Below are positions 17,732 to 27,528 of a stretch of DNA of 64,000 bases, in pieces. The DNA comes from Sphingobium sp. CR2-8 (lineage in GTDB: Bacteria > Pseudomonadota > Alphaproteobacteria > Sphingomonadales > Sphingomonadaceae), in contig NZ_JAYKZY010000002.1 of assembly GCF_035818615.1 (NCBI RefSeq), forward strand, positions 1,180,501-1,244,500, read 5' to 3'. The position numbers were made by a program, and so were the translations under genes. Under the pieces are notes generated by a model. That model had not been told where the DNA came from. It did not search any database and saw nothing but the letters and a program-made list of their open reading frames with translations. Every line of letters begins with the position of its first letter. Within the stretch, counting starts at the first letter, position 1.

Positions 17732-18664
17732 ATGGCATCCATCATCGACATCAAGGGCCTGACGAAACGCTATGCGTCGGGGTTCGAAGCGCTCAAGGGC
17801 GTCGATCTTTCGATCGAAGAAGGTGAGATTTTCGCGCTGCTGGGGCCTAACGGCGCGGGCAAGACGACGATGATTTCCATCATCTGCGGCATTGCCCGGG
17901 GCACCGGCGGCAGCGTAACCGTGGCGGGGCACGACATCGTGCGCGACTATCGCGGCGCGCGCACCGCGATCGGCCTGGTGCCGCAGGAATTGTCCACCGA
18001 CCAGTTCGAGCGGGTCATCGATACCGTGACCTTCAGCCGCGGCCTGTTCGGCAAGGCGCGCAACGACGCCCATGTCGAGAAGGTGCTGCGCGACCTGTCG
18101 CTCTGGGACAAGCGACATAGCAAGATACTGGAACTGTCGGGCGGGATGAAGCGGCGCGTGATGATCGCCAAGGCGCTGAGCCACGAACCGCGCATCCTGT
18201 TCCTGGACGAGCCGACTGCGGGCGTCGATGTGGAACTGCGCCGCGACATGTGGAAGCTGATCGGCGCATTGCGCCAGACCGGCGTCACCATCATCCTGAC
18301 GACCCATTATATCGAGGAAGCCGAGGAAATGGCCGACCGGGTGGGCGTCATCAACAAGGGTGAACTGATGCTGGTCGAGGACAAGACCGTATTGATGAAG
18401 AAGCTGGGCAAGAAGACGCTGACCGTCGTCCTGGCGGACCCGATCGATGCGGTGCCGGTGGACCTGGCCGAATGGAACGTCACGCTGGGTGCGGACAGGC
18501 ATGAGCTGGACTATGTTTTCGACACCCAGGCGGAGCGCACCGGCGTATCGTCGCTGCTGCGCAAGCTGGGCGATCTGGGCATCGGCTATAAGGATCTGAA
18601 TACCCGGCAAAGCAGCCTGGAGGATATATTCGTGAGCCTCGTCCATCAGGAGAAGGCCGCATGA
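17732..18664 (+). CDS. ABC-2 type transporter ATP-binding protein (YadG-like)
   Basis: Cytoplasmic ATPase of 310 residues. Walker A is [14 protein letters not shown], the signature [17 protein letters not shown], Walker [13 protein letters not shown] and the switch His [15 protein letters not shown]. The C-terminal ~80 residues are the regulatory tail typical of DrrA/YadG. It overlaps the permease gene by 4 nt (ATGA). Known relatives export lipids, polysaccharide or drugs; the cargo here is unknown. Confidence 0.95.
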   Translation: MASIIDIKGLTKRYASGFEALKGVDLSIEEGEIFALLGPNGAGKTTMISIICGIARGTGGSVTVAGHDIVRDYRGARTAIGLVPQELSTDQFERVIDTVTFSRGLFGKARNDAHVEKVLRDLSLWDKRHSKILELSGGMKRRVMIAKALSHEPRILFLDEPTAGVDVELRRDMWKLIGALRQTGVTIILTTHYIEEAEEMADRVGVINKGELMLVEDKTVLMKKLGKKTLTVVLADPIDAVPVDLAEWNVTLGADRHELDYVFDTQAERTGVSSLLRKLGDLGIGYKDLNTRQSSLEDIFVSLVHQEKAA

Positions 18665-19431
18665 GCCTCCAGAATCTGCGCGCCATATCGGCGATCTACC
18701 GTTTCGAACTGCATCGCTTCCGGCGCACCCTGCTGACGGGATTGCTGGTGCCGGTCATTACCACCTCCCTTTATTTCGTGGTGTTCGGCGGCGCGATCGG
18801 ATCGCGCATGACGGAGGTGGACGGCATCCCCTATGCCGCCTTCATCGTGCCCGGCCTCATCATGATGACGATGTTCACCGAAAGCATCTTCAACGCGAGT
18901 TTTGGCATCTATATGCCCAAATTCAGCGGCACCATTTACGAACTATTGTCCGCACCGGTGTCCGCGACGGAGACGATCATCGCTTATGTCGGTGCGGCGG
19001 CCACCAAGTCGATGATCGTGGGCAGCATCATTTTCCTGACCGCCCACCTGTTCGTTGACGTGCCGGTCGCGCATCCTTTCGCGATGGTGAGTTTCATGGT
19101 GCTGATCGCCATCAGCTTCTGCCTGTTCGGCTTCATTCTGGGCATCTGGGCGCAGAGTTTCGAACAGTTGCAGGTGATCCCGCTGCTGCTGATCATGCCG
19201 ATGACGTTTCTGGGCGGCGCTTTCTATTCGGTCAAGATGCTGGCCGAACCTTGGCGGACCATCACCTTCTTCAATCCGATCGTCTATCTGATATCGGGAT
19301 TTCGCTGGACCTTCTTCGGCAAGGGCGACGTGGCGATCGGGCTGAGCCTCTTGTTCGTCGCGGGGATATTGGCGGTGTGCATCGGCATCATCGGATGGAT
19401 GTTCCGCACGGGATATCGATTGAAGAAGTGA
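18661..19431 (+). CDS. ABC-2 type transporter permease (YadH-like)
   Basis: Integral membrane protein of 256 residues with six hydrophobic segments (about 25-45, 60-80, 105-130, 140-165, 172-192, 225-247). The ABC-2 signature is seen around [26 protein letters not shown] and [17 protein letters not shown]. Translationally coupled to its ATPase. The stop at 19431 is followed by a palindrome pair that may end the transcript. Confidence 0.93.
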   Translation: MSLQNLRAISAIYRFELHRFRRTLLTGLLVPVITTSLYFVVFGGAIGSRMTEVDGIPYAAFIVPGLIMMTMFTESIFNASFGIYMPKFSGTIYELLSAPVSATETIIAYVGAAATKSMIVGSIIFLTAHLFVDVPVAHPFAMVSFMVLIAISFCLFGFILGIWAQSFEQLQVIPLLLIMPMTFLGGAFYSVKMLAEPWRTITFFNPIVYLISGFRWTFFGKGDVAIGLSLLFVAGILAVCIGIIGWMFRTGYRLKK

Positions 19432-19468
19432 TATCCGGGCCTGCAGTAGCCCACGGTGCAGGCAGATG

Positions 19469-19534
19469 GTTTCCCGGCGAAGGCCGGGATCCAGCTCCGC
19501 GTCTCGAACTGGACCCCGGCCTTCGCCGGGGAAC
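19469..19534. repeat. Inverted pair of CCCCGGC-family palindromes
   Basis: Arms TTCCCGGC..GCCGGGATCCAG and CTGGACCCCGG..CCGGGGAAC face each other across ~12 nt, between the convergent ABC permease and WYL-like genes. The left arm carries two substitutions relative to the right, so the pair has started to diverge. The remaining ~80 nt to 19615 show nothing else. Confidence 0.85.
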
Positions 19535-19615
19535 AGCAGTTATTCAATATATTTTGGTATGAAGGCGCGCCAACGGTGCCAATGGCGATCTTATAAAGCC
19601 CACAAGGGCGTTACG

Positions 19616-19936
19616 TTACGCCGCCTGGCTTTCCGGCGTCACGGCGAACAGGGTCACGCCCTTATATTTGTCGTCGCCGTCATTATAGAGGCCGTACATC
19701 GCCTCGAACTTTTCATCCAGCACGACGATGTCGGATAGCCCGACCAGCTTGAACGTGCCAAGCTTCAATTCGCGCGGCGGGCGGCCTTCGCGGTCGGTGG
19801 TCACTGCGTCGATGAACAGTTCATCATGGCGGGTGTAGAGGATGTGCGGCGCCAAGGTTACGACCATTTTATTATAGGTCACCTTCAGGCACTTCTGGAG
19901 CGCGATCGCTTCAAAAATCTCGGTCGGGGCTTGCAT
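19616..19936 (-). CDS. Small WYL-like domain protein, function unknown
   Basis: A 106-residue protein. The core EAIALQKCLKVTYNKMVVTL...HDELFIDAV...LGTFKLVGLSDIVVLD has the strand pattern of a lone WYL domain, a ligand-sensing module usually attached to HTH regulators. No DNA-binding part is present. Start at ATG 19936 with AGGTAGG upstream; an in-frame extension to 20110 would overlap the pump gene and looks non-coding. GC is lower than in the neighbours. Family assignment is tentative. Confidence 0.65.
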   Translation of the reverse strand: MQAPTEIFEAIALQKCLKVTYNKMVVTLAPHILYTRHDELFIDAVTTDREGRPPRELKLGTFKLVGLSDIVVLDEKFEAMYGLYNDGDDKYKGVTLFAVTPESQAA

Positions 19937-20027
19937 GATGTCGCCTACCTGACCGATTTCGCCAATTCTTTCAATTGCTTTGTGCGTTGCACCATATCCA
20001 TCCCGTGCAATCAGCGCGACGAATGGT

Positions 20028-21397
20028 TCAGGCGGGCACAAGACCCAGCCGTTCGCGCATGCTCCAACGGCTGATGAGCAATAGCGCCACGACGCCCAGT
20101 CCGCTGGCAAGGCCCAGCCATATGCCCAGGCCCTGCATGCGCAGCGGAAAGGCGAGCAGGGTGCCGACGCCCAGGCCCACCACCCAATAGCCGATCAGCG
20201 CGAAGATCATCGGCACCGTCGTGTCCTGCACCCCGCGCAGGACGCCCGCGCCCACCGCCTGCGCGGCGTCGACCAGTTGGAACAACGCGGCGACGGCCAG
20301 AAAGCTGACGGCCAGGCCGACGGTGCGAGCGTTGACGGGATTGGACAGGTCGAGGAAGGCGGACACCAGGGTGCGCGGCATGAAGATGAGCAGCAGGGCG
20401 GCGCAGACGGCAAAACCGGTGCCGATGATCAGCGCCAGCCATCCCGCCCGGCCCACGCCCGCCCGATCGTGACGGCCATAGGCGATGCCCACGCGGATGG
20501 TCGCGGCTTGGCCGATGCCCATCGGCACCATGAAGACCAGCGCTGCGATCTGGATCGCGACGGCGTGGGCCGCGAGAGAATCGCGGTCGATGAGGCCCAT
20601 GAGCAGGGCCGAGGCGTTGAACACCGTCGTTTCGAAGCCCAGCGTGATCGCGATCGGCAGGCCCAGCGCCCATACCTGCCGCTGGCGTTCGCGATCGCGC
20701 GTCCAGAAACGGCCCATCAGCCGGTAGCGGCGGAAGCGCCGGTCGATCAGGATGACGGCGAGCAGGCCGAAGAACAGGAAGCAGGAGGACAGGGTGCTGG
20801 CGAGGCCCGCGCCGAACAGGCCGAGCGCGGGGAAACCCACATGGCCGAAGATCAATGCCCAGCCTGCCAACACATTGAACGGGATGACGGCCAACATGAT
20901 GACGAGGCCCCAGATGGGCCGCTCCAGCGCGGCGATGAAATTGCGCAGGGTGGTAAAGCCCAGGAACGGCAGCAGCGCCCATTGCAGACCGTGCATCAGA
21001 TGGCCCGCTTCGCGCGCCAGGTCGGCATTCTGCCCCATGGCGAGCAGGATCGATTCGCTTTGCCAGAGCAATATCCAGGCGGGGATGACGAAGAAGAGCG
21101 CGGCGCGCAGCGTCTGGTGAACGGTCCGGCGGATGTCGCGCACGCTATGGCGTCGGCGGCCGCGTTCGCTGGCGATCAGGGGGAGGCGGCAGTGACCAGG
21201 CCCATGCCGAACAGCAGCAGTGCGTGGAACAGGTTGATGGCGAGCGCGCCCGCCGCGACCGCCTCCGCCCCGATCCGGCCGAGCAGCAGCAGATCGGTGG
21301 CCGCGATCGCCGACCAGGCGATATTGCCCGCAATCATCGGCAGCGCCAGCGTGATCAGCGCTGTGGCTTCGATACGCCAGGGGGAGGGGTGGGTCAC
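20028..21397 (-). CDS. MATE family efflux transporter (one-base frameshift)
   Basis: Multidrug and toxin extrusion-type pump of the inner membrane with 12 predicted helices. The first ~70 residues (WRIEATALITLALPMIAGNI; ATDLLLLGRIG) and the remaining 371 are in different frames. Adding a base to the G5 run at 21179-21183 joins them as VTAASPLIASERGRR and gives ~456 residues, normal for NorM-type pumps. The second half repeats the fold (ALGLPIAITLGFETTVFNAS). Start tentatively GTG 21397 (VTHPSPWRIEA); an ATG at 21490 would overlap the DUF808 gene upstream. Confidence 0.88.
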
Positions 21398-21443
21398 GTC
21401 GGTGTCCGGCCAGGGAATTATATGTTGCGTCTGGTTAGAGGCC

Positions 21444-22373
21444 TCAATGCTTCTTGAACAGGTGCAGCGCGGCGACCACGATGCCGCCAATGACCAGGCC
21501 GACGATCGCGCCGCCCACCGCAGTTACCAACCAGTGCAGCAGTCCGCCGATCGCGGGCAGGGCCTGCGCCGCGCCCTGCGCGACATGCTCGATCGCGCCG
21601 GGGATCAGGTCGATATGAAATTCGTGCAAGCCATGCACGATCAGCCCGCCGCCGACCCACAGCATGGCGGCGGTCCCGACCACCGACAGGATCGCCATGA
21701 TGACGGGCATCGCCTTCACCAGGCCGCGGCCGAGCGCCTTCGTGCCGGACGAATCCTTCTTGGCGAGGTGCAGGCCGATATCGTCCATCTTCACGATCAG
21801 GCCGACGACGCCATAGACGCCCGCCGTGATCAGGATGGCGACGACGACCAGGATAGCCGCCTGTTCCCATACCGGTTCGGCTGCGACCGTGCCCAGCGAT
21901 ATCGCCATGATCTCACCCGACAGGATGAAGTCGGTGCGGATCGCGCTCGACACTTTCTGGTTTTCCAGCTCGGTGGAACTGAGCGTCTGGGCCGCTTCCT
22001 CCGCCACGTCATGGCCGCCCTGTATTGCCTCCAGCAGCTTTTCCACCGCCTCGAAGCAGAGGAAGGCGCCGCCCAGCATCAGGAGCGGTGGCAGCAGCCA
22101 GGGCGCAAAAGCGCTCATCAACAGCGCGGCGGGCAGCAGGAACAACAGTTTGTTGCGCAGCGATCCCTTCGCGATCTTCCAGATGATCGGCAGTTCGCGG
22201 TCGGGGGTGAGGCCCATCACATATTTGGGGGTGACGGCGGCGTCGTCGATCACCACGCCTGCCGCCTTCGTGCCGGCCCGCCCGGCGGCGGCGGCGACGT
22301 CGTCCAGCGATGTCGCCGTCAGCTTGGCAATGCCCGCCACATCATCGAGCAGCGCGATCAGACCCGAAGGCAT
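21444..22373 (-). CDS. DUF808 family inner-membrane protein (YedI-like)
   Basis: A 309-residue membrane protein. The N terminus SGLIALLDDVAGIAKLTATSLDDVAAAAGRAGTKAAGVVIDDAAVTP is the family signature, followed by ~8 hydrophobic helices and the block RTDFILSGEIMAISLGTV. Function is unknown in the family. It precedes the MATE gene on the same strand, with 46 nt between it and the tentative MATE start. Confidence 0.92.
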   Translation of the reverse strand: MPSGLIALLDDVAGIAKLTATSLDDVAAAAGRAGTKAAGVVIDDAAVTPKYVMGLTPDRELPIIWKIAKGSLRNKLLFLLPAALLMSAFAPWLLPPLLMLGGAFLCFEAVEKLLEAIQGGHDVAEEAAQTLSSTELENQKVSSAIRTDFILSGEIMAISLGTVAAEPVWEQAAILVVVAILITAGVYGVVGLIVKMDDIGLHLAKKDSSGTKALGRGLVKAMPVIMAILSVVGTAAMLWVGGGLIVHGLHEFHIDLIPGAIEHVAQGAAQALPAIGGLLHWLVTAVGGAIVGLVIGGIVVAALHLFKKH

Positions 22374-22465
22374 AGATATTCATTCCCCTGTTGCGGGCTC
22401 ATGATAAGTCCGCACCCGCCTCATAGAGGCGGGGCGGCGCAGGGGCAATGGAGCGCTAGCGGTCT

Positions 22466-22699
22466 TTAATAGTTGCCTGGCGGGTCGCTCGCGGGAAAGG
22501 ATTCGTCGGACTGTTCATCCACCTTGTCCCAATCGGTGGGGTCGACGCCATGCTGTGGCCCCGCGTCGCGGACGATACCGGACGACCCGACCGGGCCGAG
22601 GTCACCCTTCGCTTCGCCATCGCCCATCCATTCGCGCCAGCCCTTGATCGCGATCGCGCCAAGGCCGGTGACAATGGCGAGTTTCAACAGCCCCTTCAT
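22466..22699 (-). CDS. Small conserved protein with N-terminal hydrophobic segment
   Basis: 77 residues: a hydrophobic start (MKGLLKLAIVTGLGAIAIKG) that could be a membrane anchor, then an acidic polar tail ending DEQSDESFPASDPPGNY. That tail is familiar to me from small proteins of sphingomonads. The ATG at 22699 overlaps the stop of the upstream gene (ATGA), so the pair is coupled. Function unknown. Confidence 0.75.
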   Translation of the reverse strand: MKGLLKLAIVTGLGAIAIKGWREWMGDGEAKGDLGPVGSSGIVRDAGPQHGVDPTDWDKVDEQSDESFPASDPPGNY

Positions 22700-23028
22700 T
22701 GATGCTTCTCCTGCCCATGATGCAGATGGACCCAATCGGCGCGGTCATGGCCGACCGCATGGGACGCCAGACTGATTTCGCCTTCCTCGTCCGATCCGCG
22801 CATATCCTGATCCTGCGTGGAGGATTGCGGCAAGGACCAGCGTTCGCGCAGCGCGGCGTCGATCATCGCGCTCCAGGCGTTCGCATCGCCCGCGTCGCGC
22901 ATGGCCGCGTCGGGTTCCTTGAGGATGGCAAGGATGCTGGCCGCGTCTTCGACCCGCGTCGGCCAGGCGTCGGGATCGGCGGCTGCGAGATGGCGCGCCA
23001 GACGTTCGATGAGGGATCGATTTTCCAT
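22696..23028 (-). CDS. Small cytoplasmic protein, function unknown
   Basis: 110 residues, beginning MENRSLIERLARHLAAADPD and ending rich in Asp, Glu and His (HAVGHDRADWVHLHHGQEKH). The internal helical block WPTRVEDAASILAILKEPDAAMRDAGD resembles short uncharacterised proteins of alphaproteobacteria. Start chosen at ATG 23028. It is translationally coupled to the next small gene. Confidence 0.7.
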   Translation of the reverse strand: MENRSLIERLARHLAAADPDAWPTRVEDAASILAILKEPDAAMRDAGDANAWSAMIDAALRERWSLPQSSTQDQDMRGSDEEGEISLASHAVGHDRADWVHLHHGQEKHQ

Positions 23029-23428
23029 GCAGACGCAACGCGCGCTGCCGCTCGCCGTTCCGTGCATCGTGCCGCTATCGCATCGATATGGACCGGGCGG
23101 GTGCCACGGTGTTGAAACCGGGCAGGATGCTAGGGAGGAAGGCCATGCCGGAGGGTGACAAGGCAGCTATACCGACAAGCAGAAGCGCGAGGGACTGCCT
23201 ATGTAGCGAAGAGGGGCCGGGATACGCGGTGAAAGCGCCATGCCGACTGACATGTGTGGCGCAAATGCGACGGCCTCGCAATTTGTCCTCTAAGCGCCTA
23301 CTTCCGGCAACGTTAATATTGCGAAACATTATTAACTGACCTATCGGCTTCCGATCACGGATGCCGTCGCGGGCTGGCGCTGAAGCTGCTGCCCGCCGAC
23401 GGCGCTCTATTCCATCGGGGTTCGCATC
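23029..23428. other. Divergent intergenic region upstream of the siderophore receptor
   Basis: 400 nt with no convincing gene. It should contain promoters for the small minus-strand pair and for the TonB receptor. Its right part is AT-rich compared with the rest and carries the dyad at 23312-23336. Confidence 0.5.
23312..23336. promoter_or_regulatory. Operator-like dyad upstream of the siderophore-type receptor
   Basis: Arms GTTAATA and TATTAAC flank an 11-nt centre containing GCGAAACA. It is in an AT-rich patch 93 nt before the receptor ATG. An iron-responsive regulator site (Fur-like) would make sense, but the sequence is not a clear classical Fur box. Confidence 0.4.
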
Positions 23429-25624
23429 ATGAAAATATCTTATTCTTGGCTTCTGAGCGGGTCGGCAGCAGCCTTGATCGCCATGCCCGCTGTCGCGCAA
23501 ACGCCAGCCGCAGCGCTCGGGGAGGAGGAGATCGTCGTCACCGGCACCTATACGCTGCCCAACAAGATCGATACCGCGACTGGCCTGGGCCTCACCGTGC
23601 AGGAAACGCCACAATCGGTCAGCATCATGACCGCCCAGCGCATCCTCGACCAGAATCTCATCAGCGTGAAGGATGTCATCGTCAACAGCGTCGGCGTCTC
23701 CGCCAACGAGGTGGACGACGTGCGCAACAATTTCTACGCGCGCGGCTTCGAAATCCGTAACACGCAGGTCGACGGCGTCCCTGCGGCCTGGACGCTGGCG
23801 GGCGGCAATGGCGAAACCAGCATCGACGTGTCGATCTATGATCGGGTGGAAATCGTGCGGGGCGCGACCGGCCTGCTGTCGGGCGCTGGCGATCCGTCCG
23901 CTTCGGTCAATCTGGTCCGCAAACATGCCGACGCCACCAACCTCACCGGCTATGTCAACGCCAGCATCGGTAGCTGGAACACCTGGCGTGTGTCGGCCGA
24001 TGTCGGTGGCGCGCTGACGGCGGATGGGCGCATACGCGCGCGGCTGGTCGGTCGATATGAAGAGGGCGAAAGCTATATCGACATCCAGGACAAGAAGAAG
24101 TGGGTGCTGTATGGCGTGATCGATGCCGATGTGACCGACACGACGCTGGTCCGCGTCGGCATGAGTCACCAGGATACCAAGCCCAAGGGCGCGACCTGGG
24201 GGGCGCTGCCCACTTTCTACACCGACGGCACGACGACCGACCTGGCCCGCTCACAGAGCACGGCGGCGGACTGGACCCATTGGAACACGACCAACTAGAA
24301 TATCTTTGCCACCATACGCCAGGAATTGGGTGAAAAGTGGAACGTCACGGTCAATTATAACCGTCTGCGCAACACCAATTCGAGCGAGCTTCTGTATCTC
24401 TATGGCAATGTGGACCGTGCGACGGGCACGATCCAGTCCAGCAATCCCTACAAGGCCGAGGGTATCAGCGTTCAGAACAGCTTCGACGCGCAGGTGAAGG
24501 GGGAGGTCAGCCTGTTCGGGCGCGACCATGAAGTGGTGGTCGGCGCGCTGAACAGCGTGCTGAAACGGCATACCGACAATTATGTCGCGCCTTTCACGCG
24601 CTATAATCCGGCGTTGCTACAGCCAGGACAAACGCCGGGTATATTGAACGATTGGGCGGGGAATGTTCCGCTGGTTGGTCAAATCGGGGTTCCGTTCCCA
24701 GAACCCGTCTGGGGCACGACGCCGACCCGCAACGAAGCGGAACGGATCGAGCAGACCGGCTATTATGGTGCGTTTCGGCTGAACGTCGCCGATCCGTTCA
24801 AGATCATCCTGGGCGGGCGTCTGGCCAGTTGGAAGCAGACGGGCTTCGCCTGGAGCGGCCCCAGCGATTATGGCGATGACAATGTGTTCATCCCCTATGT
24901 CGGCGCGCTGTACGACGTGACGCCCAATCATCGCGTCTATGCCAGCTATACCAAGATCTTCCAGCCGCAGAATCTGGTCGACCGGAACCTCCGGCTGCTC
25001 GATCCGCTGGACGGCAACGCCTATGAAATCGGCCTGAAGAGCAGCTTTTTCGGCGACGCGCTGCAAACCTCGGTCGCGCTGTTCCGGATCGAGCAGGATA
25101 ATGTCGGCCAGGTCGGTGACATCATCATCCCGCCCAATGGCGGCATCCCGCAGCAGACTTATGTCGCGGCGCAGGGTGTGACCAGCAAGGGCTTCGAGAT
25201 CGAGGCGACCGGCCAGCCGCTGCCGGGCTGGAACCTCAACGCCAGCTACAGCCAGTTCAAGGCGGAGGATGGCGATGGCATTGCTGCGAACACCAACCAG
25301 CCGCGCAAGCTGCTCAAGATTTTCACGACATACGACCTGCCGGGCGTTCTGACCGGGCTGACCGTCGGCGGCGGCATCAATTATCGCAGTAAGGCCTATT
25401 CGGAAGGTTTGAACCCTGTGACCGCCGCGCCCTTCCGCTTCCAGCAGGGCGGCTATACGCTGGTCAGCCTGATGGCGCGTTATGCGGTGACCGACCAGTT
25501 GCAGTTGCAGGCCAATGTCGAAAATCTGCTCGACAAGACCTATTACAGCCAGATGGGCTTTTTCAGCCAATATCGCTACGGCGCGCCGCGTAACTTCACG
25601 ATCGGCGCGAACTACAAGTTCTGA
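23429..25624 (+). CDS. TonB-dependent siderophore receptor, interrupted by an in-frame TAG
   Basis: FhuE/FpvA-type outer-membrane receptor, 731 codons. The signal peptide ends at AVA|Q, followed by EEIVVTGTY as TonB box. The plug has VQETPQSVSIMTAQRI and the siderophore-receptor signature YDRVEIVRGATGLLSGAGDPSASVNLVRK. The barrel ends APRNFTIGANYKF. After residue 289 (HWNTTN) a TAG at 24296-24298 interrupts the frame; the reading frame then continues without shift (NIFATIRQELGEKWNV) to the end. A single substitution, for example CAG to TAG, explains it. It may be a real nonsense mutation, since no homopolymer is involved. Nothing shows amber suppression. Confidence 0.9.
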
Positions 25625-25650
25625 TAGGGCGCCATATCGCCGCGATAGGA

Positions 25651-25680
25651 AGCGTCCTCCCTGACAGGAGGGCGCTTTTT
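25651..25680 (+). terminator. Rho-independent terminator after the siderophore receptor
   Basis: AGCGTCCTCC pairs with GGAGGGCGCT (one G-U) around a CTGACA loop, followed by a T run at 25676-25680. It lies 27 nt after the receptor stop. Confidence 0.85.
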
Positions 25681-25766
25681 CATTCGCGCTTAGCGCTTCC
25701 TTTACCACCTGCCTGTCAGAGGAGGGGGCCTCCTGCGAGGAGGCGAACCACGCAAGGGGGACTTTT

Positions 25767-26381
25767 GTGATCCGTTATCTTCTTCCTGCCGTCTGTGCGG
25801 CAGGCGTCTTCGCCACGCAAGCCCATGCGCAAGAGGCCGGGAATTTCGGCGGATTCAAGCTGGGCGTCGTAGCTGGCTATGACAAGGTCAGCCTGGAATA
25901 TGAAGATGTCAGCGCCAGCGATGACGGCGTCCTCTATGGCGTGACCGCAGGCTATGACCTGGACCTGGGGAACGCGGTAATTGGCCTGGAACTGGAGGCG
26001 AGCGACAGTTCGGCCAAGCAGCGGTTCACCGACCTCATCTTCTCGGGCGACAGGGCCAAGCTGGCGACAGGCCGCGACCTCTATGTCGGCGCACGCATCG
26101 GCATACCGGTCAGCCCCAACCTGTTGATCTATGCCAAGGGCGGCTATGTGAACGGCCGCGTCAAACTGACTTATGATGGCGGCGCCGCTCTCATCCTCAC
26201 CGACAGCGACACGCTGGACGGCTGGCGTCTGGGCGGCGGCCTGGAACTCACCAACCCCACCCACTTCGCGCGGATCGAATATCGCTACAGCGACTATGGC
26301 AGCTACAAGATCGCGGGTGTAGACACCGGCATCGATGTGACGCGCCAGCAGGTCGCGGTGACGGGTGGCTTCCGCTTCTGA
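25767..26381 (+). CDS. Outer-membrane beta-barrel protein (porin-like, OmpA/opacity type)
   Basis: 204 residues with a signal peptide ending at THA|Q-like AQAHAQ (~residue 22). Alternating amphipathic strands (FKLGVVAGYDKVSLEYED; LYVGARIGIP; RIEYRYSDYGSYKIAG) end with the terminal aromatic VAVTGGFRF, as expected for an eight-stranded barrel of the outer_membrane beta-barrel family. GTG start at 25767 with AGGGGG upstream. Relatives are structural or adhesion-type barrels; no specific role can be read. Confidence 0.85.
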   Translation: MIRYLLPAVCAAGVFATQAHAQEAGNFGGFKLGVVAGYDKVSLEYEDVSASDDGVLYGVTAGYDLDLGNAVIGLELEASDSSAKQRFTDLIFSGDRAKLATGRDLYVGARIGIPVSPNLLIYAKGGYVNGRVKLTYDGGAALILTDSDTLDGWRLGGGLELTNPTHFARIEYRYSDYGSYKIAGVDTGIDVTRQQVAVTGGFRF

Positions 26382-26408
26382 GAGCGGACGACAGCGTAGA
26401 GATGCGAA

Positions 26409-26439
26409 TGGCCGGGTGAGTAATCCTCCGGCCTTTTTG
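26409..26439 (+). terminator. Rho-independent terminator after the beta-barrel gene
   Basis: GGCCGG and CCGGCC pair around a 12-nt loop and are followed by TTTTT at 26434-26438, 28 nt after the stop. Confidence 0.85.
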
Positions 26440-26476
26440 TTGGTGGTTGTCGCCCCGCTTGCGGCTACAAGGCTAC

Positions 26477-26565
26477 GTTACCCCGGGCTTGACCCGGGGT
26501 CCAGCTTTCCCTTCAGTATCGACGTTTCAGAAGGCAGCGAGACCCCGGCTCAAGTCCGGGGTGAC
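26477..26565. repeat. Inverted pair of GTNACCCCGG-family palindromes
   Basis: Arms beginning GTTACCCCGG and ending CCGGGGTGAC, each containing an inner palindrome, separated by ~35 nt. Same general family as the repeats bounding the 51216-51574 unit. Located between the convergent barrel and rplI genes. Confidence 0.8.
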
Positions 26566-26614
26566 GACTATATGCTATGTCCGCTCCTCACCCAAACCCG
26601 CAGCCTGTCCACCA

Positions 26615-26646
26615 ACAAAAAAGCCGCCCGTTTCGGGGCGGCTTTC
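26615..26646 (-). terminator. Rho-independent terminator of the rpsF-rpsR-rplI operon
   Basis: On the minus strand AAAGCCGCC pairs with GGCGGCTTT around CCGAAACG, followed by TTTTTTG. It lies 24 nt beyond the rplI stop. Confidence 0.9.
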
Positions 26647-26670
26647 CTGTTCGATCCTTGCGAGAAGAAA

Positions 26671-27276
26671 TCAGGCTTCTTCAGCCGTCTCTTCTGCTTC
26701 GTCGCTGCTGGCCGAAGCGATTTCGCCCGGCTCTGCATTGGGATCATAATCTTCGGTGAAGCCGCTCTCGTCCTTTTCGAACAGATCGGCCATCACGTCG
26801 ACGCCCTGCGACTGAAGCTCTGCTTCTTCCGGCGAACGCGCGACGTTCACGGTGATCGTGGTCACGACTTCGGGGTGCAGCGCGACCTTGACGTCGAACA
26901 CGCCCAGCGTCTTGATCGGGCGTTCCAGCACGACCATCGCCTTGGTGACGTTGGTCACGCCAGCGGCGTGCAGCGCGTCCACGATGTCACGAACCGCAAC
27001 CGAACCATATAGTGCGCCCGCGTTGGACGACTGGCGGATCAGGACGATCTGCGTGCCGTTCACGCCATCGGCGGCCGCTTCGGCGTCGGAACGACGGGCG
27101 GCATTATCGGCCTCGATCTTCGCGCGGTTGGCTTCGAAGACCTTCTTGTTGGCGTTGTTGGAGCGCAGCGCCTTCTTGTTGGGGAGCAGGAAGTTACGGG
27201 CGTAACCGTCCTTGACGGTGACGATGTCGCCGATTGCGCCCAGCTTCTCGATGCGTTCGAGCAGGATGATTTCCAT
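26671..27276 (-). CDS. rplI: 50S ribosomal protein L9
   Basis: Binds 23S rRNA in the large subunit. The N-terminal domain signature MEIILLERIEKLGAIGDIVTVKDGYARNFLLPN is plain, then the long connecting helix and C-terminal domain. At 201 residues it is longer than the usual ~150 because of an acidic tail of ~45 residues (ending ASSDEAEETAEEA). Last gene of the rpsF-rpsR-rplI operon. Confidence 0.98.
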   Translation of the reverse strand: MEIILLERIEKLGAIGDIVTVKDGYARNFLLPNKKALRSNNANKKVFEANRAKIEADNAARRSDAEAAADGVNGTQIVLIRQSSNAGALYGSVAVRDIVDALHAAGVTNVTKAMVVLERPIKTLGVFDVKVALHPEVVTTITVNVARSPEEAELQSQGVDVMADLFEKDESGFTEDYDPNAEPGEIASASSDEAEETAEEA

Positions 27277-27290
27277 GGGTTTCTACTCCC

Positions 27291-27515
27291 TTACTTCACG
27301 ATGTAGGGCAGGAGGCCCAGATGACGGGCGCGCTTGATGGCCTGGGCCAGCTCGCGCTGCTTCTTGGCGGACACAGCCGTGATACGGCTGGGGACGATCT
27401 TGCCGCGTTCGGACACGAAGCCCTGCAGCAGACGAACGTCCTTATAATCGATCTTCGGCGCATCCTTGGCGGCGAAGGGGCAGCTCTTGCGGCGGCGGAA
27501 AAACGGGCGTGCCAT
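27291..27515 (-). CDS. rpsR: 30S ribosomal protein S18
   Basis: 74 residues with the typical [44 protein letters not shown] and ending [13 protein letters not shown]. Binds with S6 to 16S rRNA. It lies 14 nt after rplI in map order and 13 nt from rpsF, in the conserved operon order. Confidence 0.98.
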   Translation of the reverse strand: MARPFFRRRKSCPFAAKDAPKIDYKDVRLLQGFVSERGKIVPSRITAVSAKKQRELAQAIKRARHLGLLPYIVK

Positions 27516-27528
27516 GTCTCAGATCTCC

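Noticed and set aside
20277..22469. A 730-codon plus-strand open frame across the MATE and DUF808 genes
   Set aside because: Composition is typical of an antisense shadow (Gln, Asp, Arg, His rich); both minus-strand genes have clear domains.
24326..25624. A separate second receptor gene starting after the amber codon
   Set aside because: Same frame as the upstream part, lacks signal peptide and plug, and completes the barrel of the interrupted receptor.
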